Assembly (NCBI GenBank): GCA_002840535.1
Contig: PHBH01000045.1
Span: forward strand, 1 to 57,637
Source of the DNA: Deltaproteobacteria bacterium HGW-Deltaproteobacteria-15
GTDB lineage: Bacteria; Desulfobacterota; DSM-4660; Desulfatiglandales; HGW-15
Reading direction: 5' to 3'
DNA length: 57,637 nucleotides
The position numbers were made by a program, and so were the translations under genes. Below are positions 1 to 8,527 of this stretch, piece after piece. A model generated the notes under the pieces. The model saw nothing but the letters and a program-made list of their open reading frames with translations. It was not told the origin of the DNA and did not search any database. The number at the start of each line of letters is the position of its first letter. Positions within the stretch are counted from its first letter, which is position 1.

Positions 1-272
1 CTGCCAAGACTGACATACAACCTCTTCCCGCTCGAGTACGCAGTCAGGGCGATCGCCAGCATCTCCTTCGCTTTGGCGGTATTCAGTACGAAGTTCCTTT
101 TGGAGAATAGCGGGGTCGCCGCATCATGCGTAAGATACACAATGTTACTAGCTCCAGTGGCCCCCACCCTGGTTATTGTACACGCATACCAAGCAGCGGA
201 CGCTACATTGACCAGCAACAAACTTGTTAAGACGAATACTGACGCCAGCAGGAAAATCCTTTTTGCTTTCAT
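1..272 (-). CDS. partial secreted protein of unknown function (C-terminus outside window)
   Basis: Reading leftwards from an ATG at 272, the frame stays open to the window edge and gives 90 residues. A strong ribosome site (AAGGAGG, 281-287) lies 8 bases before the ATG, which fixes the start. The first 25 or so residues form a classical signal peptide: basic MKAKR, then a leucine/valine-rich core, then an ASAA cleavage-like site. The mature part begins WYACTITRVGA. I do not recognise the family. It looks like a small periplasmic or secreted protein. It lies on the same strand as the STN-domain gene but is separated from it by about 200 bases. Confidence 0.6.
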   Translation of the reverse strand, partial: MKAKRIFLLASVFVLTSLLLVNVASAAWYACTITRVGATGASNIVYLTHDAATPLFSKRNFVLNTAKAKEMLAIALTAYSSGKRLYVSLG

Positions 273-470
273 TGCACATTCCTCCTTACGTTCCAAATTC
301 AATATTAAGCCAAACCCAAGCCTGTTTTCATGACATCCGACTATTTGACCAACCACTACTCTGCGCGAAAATCTCGCCTTCTATACTGGCACCTGCCCCT
401 CCTCCTTTTCCACCCCTGTAACACTCCGGTTCTCATCCCCCTCCGGAGGTGCTCTCCAGTACTTTCTAAG

Positions 471-1271
471 TCAATGGTCTTGTTTTGCTTCAAGAGCTTT
501 TGGAGCTGTTCCCGGGACCTCCTCTTCCCTCACAGGTTCATCGGGAAACATTTCTTCTGCGTTCTGCGCATTAACTCGTCCACTTTGCTTCAAGAGAAGT
601 TCCAACTCCATCTCGGTCATCCCTTTTCCTCCCGGTTCATCGGGAGGTATCACCTCTTCGTTTCGTAAATCAACTTCATTTTGCTTCACGAGAAGCTCTA
701 GCTCCCTCTCGGTCATTCCTTTTCCTCCAGGTTCATCGGGAGGTATCACCTCTTCGTTTCGCAAATCCATTTGTTTGCTCTTTTCCACCAACCGGTTGAG
801 TTCACTCTCTGTCATGCCTCTTTGTCCCGGCTCTTCTGGTGGCACCACCTCGACTTCCTCGAAAGTTGTCTCCTTTCTTGAGTGCTTTACCCGTGCATCT
901 TTTCCGTTTTCGATACGCCCCGGACCCTCGGCGCAGATCAGGATTTCCGTTTTTCGTTTTTTGTTATCGGTCAATATTACATGGCTGGGCTTGCCGAGGG
1001 CAACGATAATCTGCTTCAGGGCCTTCTCAAGATTAACACTGTCGAGCCGAATGGACAGCTCCATATCGGCCCAATTTTCACTTACGGTAATCTCATGATC
1101 GGCTGATTCCGATATCCTTTCAAGGACACTTCTCAGAGGTTCGTTTTCAATATCCATTGATATGAGGTTCGTCCCGGCATGATTCTCCTTCGCCGCACAT
1201 GGAAAAGCTATAAGACACAGTCCCAAAAGCATGACCCCAAAAACCGAAAGCCTATTCCCACACTTGCACAT
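471..1271 (-). CDS. exported STN-domain protein with 32-residue tandem repeats
   Basis: This 266-residue protein has a signal peptide (residues 1-27, ending PCAA). Residues 38-90 resemble an STN (secretin/TonB short N-terminal) domain: ISMDIENEPLRSVLERIS, then an SIRLDSVNLEKALKQII segment. STN domains normally cap secretins or TonB receptors, but no secretin or barrel follows here. The C-terminal half (residues 139-250) is three to four tandem repeats of 32-33 residues with the core EVIPPDEPGGKGMTE, acidic and proline-rich. At DNA level, two copies starting at 612 and 708 are nearly identical and exactly 96 bases apart. It is probably a periplasmic protein using the STN fold for protein contact. 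The function is unknown. Confidence 0.75.
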   Translation of the reverse strand: MCKCGNRLSVFGVMLLGLCLIAFPCAAKENHAGTNLISMDIENEPLRSVLERISESADHEITVSENWADMELSIRLDSVNLEKALKQIIVALGKPSHVILTDNKKRKTEILICAEGPGRIENGKDARVKHSRKETTFEEVEVVPPEEPGQRGMTESELNRLVEKSKQMDLRNEEVIPPDEPGGKGMTERELELLVKQNEVDLRNEEVIPPDEPGGKGMTEMELELLLKQSGRVNAQNAEEMFPDEPVREEEVPGTAPKALEAKQDH

Positions 1272-1654
1272 AGGAGCCCTTCCCCGCTATCCTGAGAGGA
1301 TTTCCCGCCTTACCTGAATTAGCCGTTTCTGAAAGTGTGCCCATACCGATTATGCGCGCCTTACAGCGGGCAACTCGGCCGGAAAAAACTGAGAGGTGCA
1401 GTCTCCTGGGGGCCTTGTGAGGTTGGTTTTCATATGCCTCTCGTATGAAATTCACGACCAGCCAGCTTTGTTCGCCCATCGATACCAAAGGGCCGTTCGC
1501 AGCGCAGTCGTTCCTGAGGTAAGGCGGTCGAACCATGAATTGAGTTCCGGTCGAACCTCTATGATTTGCCGTGATTTTCGTTATATTCAAACTAGCGCGC
1601 GAGGAGAAACGGCTAGCCTGACCTGTAGAAAGAGCATATGCTACTTAGTATGTT
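1272..1654 (-). other. long leader upstream of the STN-domain gene
   Basis: About 380 bases lie between a good minus-strand promoter (1655-1683) and the start of the STN-domain gene. A 112-codon frame (1590-1252) crosses the leader and runs 20 bases into the next gene, but it starts with TTG, has no ribosome site and resembles nothing I know. The RNA contains a repeated 10-base word (GGTTCGACCG, on the minus strand around 1520-1560). I could not fit a known riboswitch consensus. It is either a structured leader or a poorly supported small gene. Confidence 0.35.
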
Positions 1655-1683
1655 TTTATATTAGCAATGCAAGAGCATGACAA
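1655..1683 (-). promoter_or_regulatory. sigma-70-like promoter, leftward
   Basis: Read on the minus strand there is a -35 element TTGTCA (1683-1678), a 17-base spacer and a -10 element TATAAA (1660-1655), each 5 of 6 to consensus. It would start transcription near 1648 and drive the STN-domain gene through a long leader. Confidence 0.55.
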
Positions 1684-1922
1684 GATAATTCTTCATGACA
1701 TCACCAAATCCATAACTGAAATGCCGGCAATCACACTTTTGCGTGATTGTCTGAACCATACTGTCCAATAGCAACAACGTATGCTGGGAAAACCCGGGTA
1801 CCTTATTTCTCCCCCCTGGATTCTAATTCTGGAGACATCTTTTCTTGGAAAGACTTTGATATTTCATGTCTTTCAACCTCTCCCGACCCCCACGGAAGTT
1901 TTCTCACCCCGACAGATTCTCG

Positions 1923-1951
1923 TTGAAAAAAAGGGTGAAGGGGTATATATA
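1923..1951 (+). promoter_or_regulatory. promoter of tRNA-Ala
   Basis: TTGAAA at 1923-1928 and TATATA at 1946-1951 are separated by exactly 17 bases, about 30 bases before the tRNA. The stretch between promoter and tRNA contains a direct repeat of TTTGAAGAAG. Confidence 0.55.
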
Positions 1952-1981
1952 AAATAAGCTTTGAAGAAGTTTTGAAGAAGT

Positions 1982-2057
1982 GGGGATGTAGCTCAGATGG
2001 GAGAGCGGTGCGTTCGCAACGCACAGGCCGTGGGTTCGAATCCCATCATCTCCACCA
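1982..2057 (+). tRNA. tRNA-Ala (anticodon CGC)
   Basis: The 76 bases fold into a full cloverleaf. The acceptor stem is GGGGATG/CATCTCC, the D stem GCTC/GAGC, the anticodon stem GTGCG/CGCAC around loop TTCGCAA, and the T stem GTGGG/CCCAT with loop TTCGAAT. The anticodon is CGC, which reads GCG (alanine). The third acceptor pair is G-T, matching the G3:U70 identity element of tRNA-Ala. The CCA end is encoded. Confidence 0.95.
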
Positions 2058-2154
2058 GAAACATCAATCGGCCATCGGGCAAAGTTGCATGGGGATGTAC
2101 CGGGAAGGAATTCCTTGGATTTTTGCGCCCTTGCGAGATGACAATTTTATTAAG

Positions 2155-2204
2155 AAGGTAACGATTCAGGTTCTCTGAGTAAGCTTCGTTACCTTTCTTT
2201 TTCT
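2155..2204 (+). terminator. hairpin with T-rich tail between tRNA-Ala and hisB
   Basis: AAGGTAACG (2155-2163) pairs perfectly with CGTTACCTT (2187-2195), and a T-rich run TCTTTTTCTT follows. The 23-base loop contains a further short CAG/CTG pairing. It is consistent with termination of the tRNA transcript, or with an attenuator-like structure ahead of hisB. No His-rich leader peptide is visible. Confidence 0.45.
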
Positions 2205-2248
2205 TGGGTCAACGTGCCGGTGCATCCATTACACTCGGAGTCAAAGCC

Positions 2249-2839
2249 GTGGCGAGAACTGCAACCGTAGAGAGAAAAACCAGGGAAACGGATGTGAAGT
2301 TCGTCCTGAATCTGGACGGCGCTGGGACAACCGAAATCGGTACAGGAATTCCCTTCATGGACCACATGCTGGTTCTGATGGCCGCACACGGATTCATGGA
2401 CCTCCGGGTGAGCGCCAAGGGGGATACCGAGGTTGATGATCATCATACGATCGAGGACATCGGAATCTGCTTTGGGGAAGCCTTACGCCAGGCCATTGGG
2501 AATAAGGAAGGAATCAGGAGGTACGGGCATGCCGTAGTACCCATGGATGAAGCGTTGGCCCGTGTTGTCATCGATTTCTCCAACCGTTCCTTTCTCGCAT
2601 ACCGCGTTAATCTATCCGAGAGCAAAACAGGAAATTTCGATGTGCACCTGGTAAGAGAATTTTTTCGGGCAGTTGCTCGCGGGGCCGGCCTGACCGTGCA
2701 CGTGGATCTCCTCTCAGGAGAAGATCCTCACCATATTGCAGAGTCGATCTTCAAGGCTTTCGGGAGGGCTTTGGACCAGGCGACCTGTATGGAAGGTCGG
2801 TTGGGAGAGATGGTACCTTCTACAAAGGGCATCTTATAA
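2249..2839 (+). CDS. hisB: imidazoleglycerol-phosphate dehydratase
   Basis: This enzyme dehydrates imidazole-glycerol phosphate in histidine synthesis, using two Mn ions in the cytoplasm. The 196-residue product matches the usual monofunctional length of about 195. Visible family motifs are GIPFMDHM (33-40), the metal-binding DDHHTIED (63-70), and DPHHIAESIFKAFGRAL (about 159-175). The frame is open from a TTG at 2204, but I chose the GTG at 2249: the protein then begins MARTATVERKT, as usual for the family, and GGAG lies 8 bases upstream. A lipoprotein gene and hisA follow on the same strand. Confidence 0.93.
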   Translation: MARTATVERKTRETDVKFVLNLDGAGTTEIGTGIPFMDHMLVLMAAHGFMDLRVSAKGDTEVDDHHTIEDIGICFGEALRQAIGNKEGIRRYGHAVVPMDEALARVVIDFSNRSFLAYRVNLSESKTGNFDVHLVREFFRAVARGAGLTVHVDLLSGEDPHHIAESIFKAFGRALDQATCMEGRLGEMVPSTKGIL

Positions 2840-2844
2840 AAGAG

Positions 2845-2940
2845 TCTCTCGCGGAGACGCAAAGACGCAAAGAATGGTTAATAAGAAAGTATTGCGTCAG
2901 CCTTCTTGACGAATAACCCTGAGTCTGCGCCTCGCGCGAC
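2845..2940. repeat. iterated-word inverted element (GACGCAAAG family)
   Basis: Just after hisB, CTCTCGCGGAGACGC followed by AAAGACGCAAAG faces GAGTCTGCGCCTCGCGCGAC at the other end. The outer ends pair as CTCGCG/CGCGAG, and inside them GGTTA/TAACC and AAGAA/TTCTT also pair, so the whole 96 bases can fold as one imperfect hairpin. The word family is the same as the terminal repeats of the element at 51997-52274. Confidence 0.55.
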
Positions 2941-2960
2941 AACAGACCCATGAGGAGCCT

Positions 2961-3662
2961 ATGCCGCAAAGCCGCTTCTATCCTTCTGTCCTATACGCAA
3001 CACTTTGCATCCTCCTTCTGTTCCTTGTTACCGGCTGCGCTCTTCAGGGAGCAACCGTTCTCGAAGACAAATCACATGAAATGAGTTCCATCGTCGTCGC
3101 AGGGTTCTTCCCGGTTCTCTCAGCCGGCGAAGAACCTGGAATTATTAGAGGTCCTCTTCAAGGTGCCGTATACATGGCCCACCCTGTGACTCAAGACATT
3201 GTTGAAAAGATGAGTGAAAGTGTTTATTCGAAAATGGCAGAAAAGGGATATGATCTCATCTCGCCCGAACAGACGAAAGGTGTTCTTGCCAGTCTTCACT
3301 TCTCAAAACCGAAAATGGGAGGGGTCGAGCTTTACAGTGAAATTGGGAAAACCCTTTCGGCTGATGGGATCCTTGTTGGCTATATCTTTCGGTGGTGGGA
3401 AAGGGAAGGCAAGGATTTTGCCGTTGACCGCCCGGCCTCCGTTGGCTTCGACCTTTACCTGCTGAGAAGCGAAAACGGCGCAGTAGTCTGGCGAGGAAAA
3501 TTTGACAAGACACAGCAGTCTTTTTTTGAAAATCTGTTGGATGCCGGTACTTTTTTTAAAAGCAAAGGGAAATGGGTCAAGGCAGAAACACTTGCCGAGA
3601 TGGGTTTGAGTGAACTCCTGCTGAAATTTCCAAAAAATATCGGCAAGATCGAAAAGGAGTAA
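2961..3662 (+). CDS. predicted outer-membrane or periplasmic lipoprotein in the his cluster
   Basis: This 233-residue protein starts with a basic, then hydrophobic segment ending in the lipobox LVTGC (Cys at about residue 26), so it should be lipidated and anchored facing the periplasm. The mature domain has a short beta strand, a helix around DIVEKMSESVYSKMAEKGYD, and a hydrophobic segment around DGILVGYIFRWWERE. That layout recalls small lipoproteins of the GNA1162/CsgG-like assembly type, but I cannot assign it firmly. Its stop lies 4 bases before hisA, so the two are probably co-transcribed. A lipoprotein inside a histidine operon has no obvious metabolic link. Confidence 0.7.
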   Translation: MPQSRFYPSVLYATLCILLLFLVTGCALQGATVLEDKSHEMSSIVVAGFFPVLSAGEEPGIIRGPLQGAVYMAHPVTQDIVEKMSESVYSKMAEKGYDLISPEQTKGVLASLHFSKPKMGGVELYSEIGKTLSADGILVGYIFRWWEREGKDFAVDRPASVGFDLYLLRSENGAVVWRGKFDKTQQSFFENLLDAGTFFKSKGKWVKAETLAEMGLSELLLKFPKNIGKIEKE

Positions 3663-3666
3663 TCCC

Positions 3667-4413
3667 TTGATCGTAATACCGGCCATTGATCTTAAAGACG
3701 GACGCTGTGTCAGGCTGAAACAAGGCAGGATGTCTGAAGAAACCGTATATTCGACAAAGCCGGAAGAGATTGCTCTAAAGTGGTTTGAAAAAGGTGCCGA
3801 AAGGCTGCATGTAGTCGATCTGGATGGCGCCATCCGCAAGACCCCCGTCCATCGAGAAGTTGTCCGGCGCATCGTGAAAGCCGTGCCTATACCGGTCGAG
3901 GCAGGAGGCGGGATAAGGAACATCGATACCGTCAGGAGCTATCTTGACTCAGGTGTGCATGCCGTTATTCTCGGGACCGCTGCATTCAGGGATCCTGATC
4001 TGTTGTATCAATCCTGCAAAGAGTACCCCGGCCGTATCATACTCGGGCTGGATGCAAACGAAGGCAAGATTGCCGTGGAGGGGTGGACACACGCTACCGA
4101 ACTCACCCCCATAGAACTGGGCAAACGCTTTGCAAATGACGGTTTGGAAGCCATCATTTACACAGATATTCAGAAAGACGGCATGGGGACAGGTCCAAAC
4201 ATCGAAGCGACAAGGATGCTCGCGAAGGGGGTGGATGTGCCGGTAATAGCCTCAGGGGGCATTGCTGATGTCGAAGACGTAAAAAAGGTCCTCACACTCT
4301 CCGAAGATGGAGTCATCGGCATGATTACGGGAAGGGCTCTTTATGAGGGCGGACTGGATCTTCAAGAGGCCATCCGAATCGCAAAGGAAAAAATGCAGCA
4401 AAAGGGTGCTTGA
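3667..4413 (+). CDS. hisA: phosphoribosylformimino-AICAR-P isomerase
   Basis: HisA isomerises ProFAR to PRFAR in histidine synthesis. The 248 residues form a TIM barrel with the two classical catalytic aspartates: D8 in IPAIDLKDG and D167 in IYTDIQKDGMGTGPN. The phosphate-binding turns VEAGGGIR (78-84) and IASGGIAD (near 198) are present. The start is a TTG preceded by AAGGAG at normal distance, and no ATG alternative fits the conserved N-terminus. It follows the lipoprotein gene by 4 bases. Confidence 0.95.
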   Translation: MIVIPAIDLKDGRCVRLKQGRMSEETVYSTKPEEIALKWFEKGAERLHVVDLDGAIRKTPVHREVVRRIVKAVPIPVEAGGGIRNIDTVRSYLDSGVHAVILGTAAFRDPDLLYQSCKEYPGRIILGLDANEGKIAVEGWTHATELTPIELGKRFANDGLEAIIYTDIQKDGMGTGPNIEATRMLAKGVDVPVIASGGIADVEDVKKVLTLSEDGVIGMITGRALYEGGLDLQEAIRIAKEKMQQKGA

Positions 4414-4737
4414 TTTTCCGAGGCTCTAAGGTAATATGTCATGTTGTCCTTGTCCCAGTGAGTGCTCTTTCGAAAGGGGGATTCGGATCGCGCGATCAGC
4501 TGTCGGCGGCCAGTAAAACCAGGATGATTTTTTCCTGAAGGTTTAAGACTTCATCCGGAACTCTTTGGATAGACACAAGATAGCGAAAGGATGTCGAGTT
4601 GATCTTGATCGCTGGGGACAAGAAAATGCCACGAATGGAACCGTACAAGAGCATGAGAATCTTCAGCGTTCAGTACGGGGTTTTCCTATCGAGCTTCCGC
4701 ATTCTGCCTGTAAACTCGCTGAGATGGAAGTAAAATT
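4414..4737. other. 324-base spacer between hisA and dnaG
   Basis: No coding frame with a ribosome site is visible. Bases 4481-4515 (GGATCGCGCGATCAGCTGTC and onward) resemble 14935-14970, a degenerate GATCAGCTGTCGGCGGTCAG-type word. Nothing else was recognised. Confidence 0.3.
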
Positions 4738-6477
4738 GTGGATCAGCATCAATCCGTGAAAGAGGAAGTCAAACGGGTGGCGGATATCGTGGAGGTCATA
4801 GGAAAGGCCATACACCTCAAGAAAGCGGGACAGAATTATCTTGGCCTTTGCCCCTTTCATCCTGAGAAAACCCCTTCTTTTACAGTCAGCCCATCAAAAC
4901 AGATTTTCCATTGTTTCGGCTGCCGGAAAGGGGGAGATGTCTTCACCTTCTGGATGGAGTACCACAAGGTATCTTTCCCCGAGGCATTGCGAGATCTGGC
5001 CGAACGCTATCAGATTTCTCTCCCGAACACTCCGTGGAACCCTTCTGAAAATGAAAGATGGACCGAGAGAGCTTCCCTTTTGAAGGTGAATGAAAAGGCT
5101 TGCTCTTTTTTTCAAGAAAACCTCCTTCGATCGGCAGAGTCAAAAAATGCAAGAAAGTATCTGGCATCGAGAGGGATTACCAAAGAAATCGTTTCCGGTT
5201 TCAATCTTGGTTATGCGCCTGAGAAATGGGAAGGGCTGTGCCGGGTCATCAAAGGGGGGGACTTGGAATGGGCCTGCAAAGCCGGTCTGGTGATTCCCAG
5301 GAAGACCGGGGGCTACTACGATCGGTTTCGGGGCAGGATTATGTTTCCCATCTCCGATATCAGGGGCCGCGTTCTTGGCTTTGGCGGCAGAGTGCTTGAC
5401 GATTCAACCCCCAAATACATGAACACCCCGGAATCCGTTCTTTTTCACAAGGGCCATGTTCTCTATGGTTTTCATTTGTCGCACGAGGCGATCCGGCAGA
5501 GTGGCCGGGCTGTCATTGTGGAAGGATACATGGATCTTCTGGCCTTGAAAAGACACGGATTCAACGAGGCTGTCGCTACTCTCGGAACCGCCCTGACCAA
5601 AGAGCATGTCAGACTTTTGAAGGGATACGCCAAAGAAGCGGTGGTTGTCTTCGATTCGGACAATGCGGGCAGGGCAGCCGCTTCCAAGGCCTTTTCCATT
5701 TTTTTGGACGAGGAATTCCCTGCAAAGGCGGTCCTCCTGCCGGAGAATGAGGATCCCGACAATTTTGTTAACAAGCGGGGCCTTTCGGCCTTTCAAGATC
5801 TCCTCGCCCATGCCTCCCCCATTTTCGATTTTTTCCTTGATTTGCAGATGGCTCAAACCGGCCGATCCATCGAAGGGAGGCTCTCCATTCTGAAACAGAC
5901 GATTCCTCTTCTATGCGATTTGAAAAACGCGGCGCAGCAATCCTTATATGTGAAGCGGGTCACAGAGAAACTCGATCTCAAAGAGTCGAGTGTCCTTCAG
6001 GAGATGAAGAAATGGGTCTCTTCCGGCACCGGAAAAGATGGCAAGGAGGCTCCAAAGGAAGATCGGCCTCTCGGTAAAGAGCCGGTGCATAAGGATGATT
6101 CTCTCTTTCTGAATATTCTGGTCCATCATCCCTCGGCAAGGCCGGGAATGTTGAACGAGGATTTCCGGGTTCTTCTCTCTGATGAACCTGTCAAAGAGAT
6201 CTTCGATCGCATGATAGAGGGTTACAGGAGTGGTGTCTCCGTAAGTCCCGCCGAGTTAGTGGATAATCTGAACGGAGAACGAAGCAAAGAAGTTCTAAGG
6301 GAGGCAATGATCAGCCGATCCATGTGTAGCGAAGAGGAGGTAGTGCAAGCACTGAAGGATTATGGGAACAAAGTTCTGAAGATCAAACTGGCAGAATCTA
6401 AAAAAAAGGCCTGCAAGCAACAGGATCTCCAGGAACTGAGCAAAATTTCAAAAACCATGCAAGAAAAGTGGGGTTGA
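4738..6477 (+). CDS. dnaG: DNA primase
   Basis: DnaG makes RNA primers for replication. The 579 residues carry the N-terminal CHC2 zinc ribbon (C38, H41, C59, C62, within CPFHPEKTPSF and HCFGC). The RNA-polymerase/TOPRIM core follows, with VIVEGYMD (about 260) and VVVFDSDNAG (about 310) giving the Glu and Asp metal ligands. The C-terminal segment is the DnaB-helicase-binding region. The start is GTG at 4738 with GGAAG upstream; the nearby ATG at 4724 is out of frame. It forms a dnaG-rpoD pair, the classic macromolecular-synthesis arrangement. rpsU is not seen upstream. Confidence 0.96.
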   Translation: MDQHQSVKEEVKRVADIVEVIGKAIHLKKAGQNYLGLCPFHPEKTPSFTVSPSKQIFHCFGCRKGGDVFTFWMEYHKVSFPEALRDLAERYQISLPNTPWNPSENERWTERASLLKVNEKACSFFQENLLRSAESKNARKYLASRGITKEIVSGFNLGYAPEKWEGLCRVIKGGDLEWACKAGLVIPRKTGGYYDRFRGRIMFPISDIRGRVLGFGGRVLDDSTPKYMNTPESVLFHKGHVLYGFHLSHEAIRQSGRAVIVEGYMDLLALKRHGFNEAVATLGTALTKEHVRLLKGYAKEAVVVFDSDNAGRAAASKAFSIFLDEEFPAKAVLLPENEDPDNFVNKRGLSAFQDLLAHASPIFDFFLDLQMAQTGRSIEGRLSILKQTIPLLCDLKNAAQQSLYVKRVTEKLDLKESSVLQEMKKWVSSGTGKDGKEAPKEDRPLGKEPVHKDDSLFLNILVHHPSARPGMLNEDFRVLLSDEPVKEIFDRMIEGYRSGVSVSPAELVDNLNGERSKEVLREAMISRSMCSEEEVVQALKDYGNKVLKIKLAESKKKACKQQDLQELSKISKTMQEKWG

Positions 6478-6594
6478 ATTCCCAACCCCGTGAGCGTGAA
6501 GCGTGTCTGTAAAAAAAAGCCTTCAGCACCGCCGACACAGACGCGAAAAAGATATATTGTCTTGGCGTTGGAAACATTTTAGGAGGAGATATTC

Positions 6595-8361
6595 ATGGCC
6601 AATAATTCCGACTCTGTGAATCTCAAACGATTGATCGATATCGGGAAAGACAAAGGGTACATCACTTATGAGGAGCTCAATGACGATCTTCCCGATGAAG
6701 TCGTATCTTCTGAATACATTGATGATCTCATGGTAATGTTTGAAGAAATGGACATCCTGGTCATCGATGAAGCTACGAAAGAAGAGATTGAGAAATCCAG
6801 GAAGCTGCTGAAGAAGAAACAGGAGAAAGCACCCGAAAAGGAGAGTTTCCGGGCCGAGATCTCCGATGGGATGGCCAGGGTATCGGATCCTGTCAAGATG
6901 TATCTCAAGGAGATGGGATGCATTTCCCTCCTCACAAGAGAAGGCGAGGTGGAGATCGCAAAGAGGATCGAGTCCGGAGAGGAAGAGGCTTTGACCGCCC
7001 TCTTGAAATGCTGTGTCGGGATTGAGTACATCATCGAGCTGGGCCAGAAACTGAGAAATGGAGAGATCAAGCTGAAGGATGTGATCAATGACCTGGAAGA
7101 CGAGGACAGCCATGCTCAAATCGGGGAAAAAAGAGATTCTATTATCAATCTCATTGAAGAGATAAGCGGACTTTATAAGGGGCGGTGTGAACTTAGACGC
7201 GAGATCCAGAAGAGAGGTGTGTCAGGGACCAGGAAAAAGAAAATTTGCGAAAAGATAGAGAAGGACTACGGAAGAATCGTTGAATTGATAGCGTCGTTCA
7301 AGCTGGAAAAAAGCCAGCTCGATCACATGGTCGCCAGGCTCAAAGAAACCTCCATTCATATGGATCAGGCGGAAAGAGAGATCCAGGACTGTTTGAAGGC
7401 CGCCGGCGGCAGGACCTTGCCCAATCTGAAAAAGTGTCTTAGCCAAATCCCCAAATCCGTAAGAGACACCGAAGTGGTGAGCCCCTTGAGGATGAAGAAG
7501 AGGGATATCCTTGCCCTGAAGGCCAGACTCGAGAAGGCGGAAAAATGCGTCAGGGATATTCAGGAACGGACAAGCATGGAGAAGAGCGAGCTGGAGAAAA
7601 CCCTGCAGATGGTCGAGAACCGGTTGACGCAGTCCAAGAATGCGAAAAGCGAGCTTATTGAAGCAAACCTGAGATTGGTCGTAAGCATTGCAAAGAAGTA
7701 CACCAATAGAGGCCTCCAGTTTCTCGACCTTATTCAGGAAGGGAACATCGGGCTGATGAAGGCCGTGGATAAATTCGAGTACCAGAGGGGATATAAGTTC
7801 AGCACGTATGCCACCTGGTGGATCCGGCAGGCAATTACCAGAGCCATTGCGGACCAGGCCAGAACCATACGTATACCTGTACACATGATCGAAACGATCA
7901 ACAAGCTCATACGAACTTCCCGGTACCTTGTCCAGGAACATGGCAGAGAGCCGACTCCGGAGGAAATCGCAGAGAAAATGGAGTTTCCCCTGGAAAAAGT
8001 AAGAAAGGTTCTCAAGATTGCCAAGGAGCCGATATCGCTTGAAACACCTATAGGCGAGGAAGAGGACAGTCATCTCGGGGATTTTATTGAGGACAAAAAG
8101 GTGATTTCTCCGGGCGAGGCAGTGATCAGCCATAATCTGGGCGAGCAGACGAGAAAAGTTCTGACCACCCTCACCCCGAGAGAAGAAAAAGTCCTCAGAA
8201 TGAGATTCGGGATAGGCGAAAAATCCGATCACACCCTGGAGGAGGTTGGCCGGGATTTCAGCGTCACCAGGGAGAGGATCAGGCAGATTGAGGCCAAGGC
8301 ATTGAGGAAGCTCAGGCACCCCAGCAGGAGCAGGCAGTTGAGGAGCTTCTTGGAAAGATGA
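6595..8361 (+). CDS. rpoD: RNA polymerase primary sigma factor
   Basis: This is a 588-residue housekeeping sigma-70. Region 1.1 is at the N-terminus (LIDIGKDKGYITYEELND), then region 1.2 (DPVKMYLKEMG, about 100-110), and a long charged non-conserved segment to about 340. Region 2 (ANLRLVVSIAKKYTNRGLQF, then TYATWWIRQAITRAIA at about 402-417) holds the -10 recognition helix, and regions 3 and 4 follow, with the -35 helix VTRERIRQIEAKALRKLR near the end. A strong site AGGAGGAGAT precedes the ATG. It lies 117 bases after dnaG. Confidence 0.96.
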   Translation: MANNSDSVNLKRLIDIGKDKGYITYEELNDDLPDEVVSSEYIDDLMVMFEEMDILVIDEATKEEIEKSRKLLKKKQEKAPEKESFRAEISDGMARVSDPVKMYLKEMGCISLLTREGEVEIAKRIESGEEEALTALLKCCVGIEYIIELGQKLRNGEIKLKDVINDLEDEDSHAQIGEKRDSIINLIEEISGLYKGRCELRREIQKRGVSGTRKKKICEKIEKDYGRIVELIASFKLEKSQLDHMVARLKETSIHMDQAEREIQDCLKAAGGRTLPNLKKCLSQIPKSVRDTEVVSPLRMKKRDILALKARLEKAEKCVRDIQERTSMEKSELEKTLQMVENRLTQSKNAKSELIEANLRLVVSIAKKYTNRGLQFLDLIQEGNIGLMKAVDKFEYQRGYKFSTYATWWIRQAITRAIADQARTIRIPVHMIETINKLIRTSRYLVQEHGREPTPEEIAEKMEFPLEKVRKVLKIAKEPISLETPIGEEEDSHLGDFIEDKKVISPGEAVISHNLGEQTRKVLTTLTPREEKVLRMRFGIGEKSDHTLEEVGRDFSVTRERIRQIEAKALRKLRHPSRSRQLRSFLER

Positions 8362-8518
8362 TTCAAGATGCAGGATGGCAGGATCCACGATGAGGAAACC
8401 AGAATTGATGGTCGCGCAAGTATACCTCAGCAGTGTCTGCGGAATCGTCAAAGTCATGCCCGGCTAAGGAAAACAGAGATATGCCGGTCTGCATCGTGAA
8501 TCTTGTATCCTGTATCTG
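8361..8518. repeat. iterated-word inverted element (AAGATGCAGGAT family)
   Basis: Immediately after the rpoD stop, CAAGATGCAGGATGGCAGGA and ACGATG face GCATCGTGAATCTTGTATCC and TGTATC near 8491-8515. The reverse complement of the right side reads GATACAGGATACAAGATTCA then CGATG, so both ends carry the same word in opposite orientation. About 95 bases without a gene lie between the arms. A looser copy of the family is at 25774-25915. Confidence 0.45.
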
Positions 8519-8527
8519 TTATTTTCC

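Noticed and set aside
471..870. 96-base repeats as a CRISPR array
   Set aside because: The repeats are in frame, without unique spacers, and encode a protein repeat. No cas genes are present.
1252..1590. 112-codon minus-strand frame upstream of the STN-domain gene
   Set aside because: TTG start, no ribosome site, arginine-rich composition, overlap into the next gene and no recognisable similarity. It is described only as part of the leader.
1272..1654. cyclic-di-GMP (GEMM) riboswitch in the STN leader
   Set aside because: Short pieces such as CACGGCAAA and GATAGCGGGG recall the motif, but the GGGACGCAAAGC core and the order of elements are missing.
7222..8457. 411-codon minus-strand frame opposite rpoD
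   Set aside because: It is a mirror frame of the well-supported sigma factor; no signal or ribosome site is present.
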